The notes under the pieces: generated by a model | The model's input: only the letters and a program-made list of their open reading frames with translations | Databases searched by the model: none | Told to the model about the DNA's origin: nothing | From: Stichopus chloronotus | Taxonomy: Eukaryota > Echinodermata > Holothuroidea > Aspidochirotida > Stichopodidae | Reading direction: 5' to 3' | Length of the DNA stretch: 64,000 bases | NCBI GenBank assembly: GCA_021234535.1 | Contig: CM037830.1 | Coordinates: 4,810,170-4,874,169 of the forward strand | In this document: positions 61,901 through 64,000 of the stretch, in pieces | How positions within the stretch are numbered: the first letter of the stretch is position 1 | Layout: each line of letters starts with the position of its first letter | Program-made: the position numbers and the translations under genes

Positions 61901-63440
61901 GACCTACGACTGATTAGTTACGTAAATATCATGGTAACATTCTACTCTCCTTCAACTGTTTTAGGCCTCTCTTAGCGATATCCTATTTCTGCTGTAGGCA
62001 AATCTGGCGATAGGGTTAAAGTTAGCCAAGGTACCATTATTTTCTCTTATTGTTTGATTGCTGCTATTGGCTTATTTCATGAGACCAACGCATAGTATTT
62101 TAATATGTATTAACCGTAACGTCAAACGTGACTATTCATTTGTACATAATTATATCGAGTGTCCAAAGTCTTTCCGGCGGATGGCGATCACAGGGAAACG
62201 CGATTGCTAGATGAGTACATATCCTTGGTTAGGTATAAGTAGGTTGCAGCTGAAATTGTAAGGAATGTATCAAAGGAGGGGAATTCATTCGCCGAGAAAG
62301 ACTTTGCAAAGTCTACTACTCAACTACTCTACTACCACATACCAAGTATGACATCAGTCACAGTTACCGTTCTTGAGATATCGTGTTTACAAGGTTTTTG
62401 CATTTTGACCTCTGGTGACCTCAAATGACCTTTGACCTCAACCAAAAACAATAGGGATCATCTACTTAATATGACCAACCCATACACTAAGTATGACATC
62501 AGTCACAGTTACCATTCTTGAGATATCATGTTTACAAGGTTTTTGCATTTTGACCTCTGGTGACCTCAAGTGACCTTTGACCTTGACCAAAAACAATAGG
62601 GATAATCTACTTAATATGAGCAACACATACACTAAGTATGACATCAGTCACAGTTACCGTTCTTGAGATATCATGTTTACAAGGTTTTTGCATTTTGACC
62701 TCTGGTGACCTCAAATGACCCCTTGACCTCAACCAAAACAATAGGGATCATCTACTTAATATGACAAACCCATACATCCAGTATGACATAAATCACAGTT
62801 ACCATTCTTGAGATATCATGTTTACAAGGTTTTCATATTTTGACCTCTGGTGACCTCAAATGACCTTTGACTTCAACCAAAAACAATAGGGATCATCTTC
62901 TCAGTGTGACCAACCCACACACCAAGTATGAGATCAGTCATGCTTACAGTTCTTGAGATATCGTGTTTACAAGCAAGGCGTCACATACACACACGACATC
63001 ACCATCGTATAGATTCCATGCATGCCTTCTGCAAGGAATCAAAAAAACACACACACTTTGTTTTGGACAATATCACACAGCAAGCAGAGCATGACACACC
63101 AAGTACCATAAATCTGTACTCAAAATTTCATTAGACTTTTGCACCTTTGACTTCCACCAAATACAAAAGGTGCACATAATTCTTCCACTTTTGATTCCAC
63201 TTTTGTATCTCACACCTTTGTTTTGTGGTTCACCTGATGCTAAAAATGCCATCCTCTGTGGGTTTACATAATTCGAAACTCACCGAAATACCAAATCGTG
63301 GCTGTCTATTTCTTCACCCTTCGAATAGTTGGCCATCACTCCTCCGTTTCCAACGACTGCGCATGTCACACAGCCTTTATCTTTGGGGATTCCCAGGAGG
63401 TCACCCCTTGCACTAAACAGATTTAAAATTTCAGTCAAGT
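55939..63440 (-). CDS. ST6GALNAC-like: GT29 sialyltransferase, ST6GalNAc type (C-terminal four exons, 5' end beyond or unresolved)
   Basis: Exons in transcript order are 63440-63284, 60853-60736, 59074-58923 and 56203-55939. All are joined by GT/AG in phase and give 229 residues to the stop. The product should be a Golgi type II enzyme that moves sialic acid from CMP-sialic acid to O-linked GalNAc. Sialylmotif L is in the first exon: [14 protein letters not shown] through [11 protein letters not shown], continuing [18 protein letters not shown]. Motif S is in the last exon: [20 protein letters not shown], then ISVYGMGF. Motif III is HYYD, and the VS motif is [10 protein letters not shown]. 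The chain ends ...RDIEAFQR. The cytoplasmic tail, membrane anchor and stem are missing, and their exons must lie upstream of 63440 or past the window edge. ST6GALNAC1/2 are the closest relatives I can recall; exact acceptor specificity is not decidable. Introns are packed with tandem repeats. Confidence 0.92.
57110..58265. repeat. Tandem array of about 325-bp units in the last intron of the sialyltransferase
   Basis: The landmark GCAGAGYGCCACCATTGGTTGGTGC-like phrase starts near 57250, 57575, 57901 and 58193, giving periods of about 325, 326 and 292 bp. Each unit also repeats a TTTGGCTTTACAA word, a GTGTCC..A(A/G)(G/C)TGCATGT word, and CTTCAAAAGAATC. Units differ by roughly a quarter of positions. 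Short frames here are shadows. Confidence 0.8.
59560..60540. repeat. Tandem array of diverged units carrying TGACCT-T-TGACCT (DR1) motifs
   Basis: Units of about 140-150 bp, pairing into a roughly 290-bp higher period, contain GACCTCAAATGACCTTTGACCT, CAATAGGGA, CATCTACTC and GTTTACAAG words. A perfect TGACCTTTGACCT occurs at 59578, 59723, 59988, 60283 and 60428. The array lies in the intron between the third- and second-to-last sialyltransferase exons. It runs into a (CA)n stretch and the terminal hairpin at 60589-60617. Confidence 0.85.
60541..60617 (+). mobile_element. Hairpin end of the dispersed repeat family, copy 3
   Basis: A (CA)n run (about 60546-60571) is followed by ATCACCATCGCATA and the hairpin 60589-60617 (GATTCCTTGCC loop GGCAAGGAATC). 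This is the same arrangement as at 9633 and 28059, and it closes the preceding array. Confidence 0.7.
61010..61636. repeat. Second tract of the DR1-type tandem array (left part)
   Basis: Units of about 145-150 bp hold ACATCAGTCA, GGAGATATTGTGTTTACA, TGACCTC and CAAAAACAATAG words. The DR1 motif is mostly decayed here; TGACCTCTGACCT near 61456 keeps both half-sites. The tract is broken at 61637 by an inserted element. Confidence 0.8.
61645..62315. mobile_element. hAT-like element inserted in the tandem array, 8-bp target-site duplication
   Basis: The exact octamer CTACTCAA, part of the array unit, lies at 61637-61644 and again at 62316-62323. The ends are inverted repeats: left TAGACTCAGCAGAGTCT, right (inverted) TAGACTTTGCAAAGTCT, 14 of 17 matching. 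Each end is also itself a palindrome. It is 671 bp with no recognisable transposase. The extra T at 61645 makes the left boundary uncertain by one base. Confidence 0.75.
62330..62985. repeat. Second tract of the DR1-type tandem array (right part, period about 147 bp)
   Basis: CATCAGTCACAGTTACC begins near 62350, 62498 and 62643, and a variant near 62790, so the period is 145-148 bp. A perfect TGACCTTTGACCT is at 62426 and 62571; later copies are altered. These units are more alike than those at 59.5-61.6 kb, which suggests recent expansion. Confidence 0.88.
62986..63040 (+). mobile_element. Hairpin end of the dispersed repeat family, copy 4
   Basis: A short CACACACA stretch, ATCACCATCGTATA, then the 29-bp hairpin 63012-63040 starting GATTCC and ending GGAATC. 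The inner stem is less perfect than in copy 3. Confidence 0.65.
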
Positions 63441-64000
63441 CTGAAGATAACGAAAGAGAAACATAAATCATGGAAGATACGCAGGTAAGATGAGGTGTTA
63501 CTTAAAACAATCTGTACTTTTCTGAGAACTTGTTGTTCTAGGCACAGATTACTAAATTCCCCTAATCTGTGTTTTTTTTTTTTTTTTTGCATGAAAATCA
63601 TTGTAAGAATTATAACATGAGACATGAACTGCACACAAACTCTTCGAGGCTACATTTTGTTTTGTGATACATGAAATCCTTCTAACAAGTTAGAGGCAAA
63701 TACATAATCATACATCTATGGTCTGGGTAGAGCAAAATTCAGATGATTCTATAAACCTCAATCACTGTTGTGAAGTTGCAGAATTTTTTTTTCTGTCAAT
63801 CCTGAAAGAGAAATTGATGGTGGTTTTTCTAGGTTTTCCACTGAAGCAAGATGCAACTGAAAATTGCAATGTAAGAGTCTGAAAGCAGGCCTGTTGTTTA
63901 ACAGCTTCAAACAGAGACCATGTCTGTTGAATAAATATACAGCCATTTGGGTTGGTGTTGTGTGGTTGTAGAGTAGGCAACACACCAAGATCATGCAACT
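63441..64000. other. Upstream intron or flank of the sialyltransferase; no exon resolved
   Basis: Two overlapping 78-codon minus frames near 63758-63998 have no membrane anchor or known stem signature. A T tract lies at about 63571-63588. The 5' exons probably lie past the edge. Confidence 0.35.

Overview
This window is nuclear DNA from an animal, not a prokaryote or a plasmid. Four intron-rich genes could be assembled exon by exon, each with GT...AG junctions and matching phases. They encode a divergent A/B-type cyclin, the H/ACA RNP chaperone SHQ1, the class IV histone deacetylase HDAC11, and a GT29 (ST6GalNAc-type) sialyltransferase that is cut off by the right window edge. The AT-rich, MITE-rich background, a fibrinogen-domain exon and the repeats in (CA)n and G/C tracts suggest a marine invertebrate deuterostome. 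An echinoderm, perhaps a sea cucumber, is my best guess. That is inference; no marker in the window fixes the species.

Layout. From 1 to 10.2 kb is mostly repeats: a diverged repeat cluster (about 310-2440), a candidate zinc-ribbon exon (5313-5638, minus), a hAT-like MITE with an exact 8-bp target duplication (6248-6478), a lone fibrinogen-domain exon (8443-8570, minus), a short-period repeat block, and a hairpin-ended element. From 10.3 to 16.9 kb is the cyclin gene (plus, 8 coding exons, 355 aa), preceded by CCAAT and TATA motifs. From 17.4 to 25.0 kb is SHQ1 (minus, 10 coding exons, 573 aa), tail-to-tail with the cyclin.

From 25 to 30.8 kb is intergenic and holds a second hAT-like MITE, another hairpin-ended element, an AT-rich GATATC-type array split by a TIR element, and two foldbacks. 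From 30.8 to 47.3 kb is HDAC11 (plus, 8 coding exons, 369 aa) with a complete set of catalytic residues. Its introns contain CR1-like and Penelope-like retroelement debris and a direct duplication of about 335 bp that brackets exons 2 and 3. A minisatellite of roughly 48-bp units begins about 100 bp after its stop codon.

From 48 to 55 kb is largely unexplained: one MITE, one 3-copy 47-bp tandem repeat and one unassigned reading frame with a membrane segment. From 55.5 kb to the right edge are the last four exons of the sialyltransferase (minus). Its introns hold a tandem array of about 325-bp units and long tracts of about 147-bp units. Those units repeatedly carry the direct repeat TGACCT-N-TGACCT, the nuclear-receptor DR1 pattern, and one tract is split by a third element with an 8-bp target duplication.

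The four genes are not an operon and share no pathway: cell cycle, snoRNP/telomerase assembly, chromatin or lysine defatty-acylation, and Golgi glycosylation. I found no CRISPR array, rRNA, tRNA or coherent novel multi-gene system. The unusual content is in the repeats and in the divergent cyclin.
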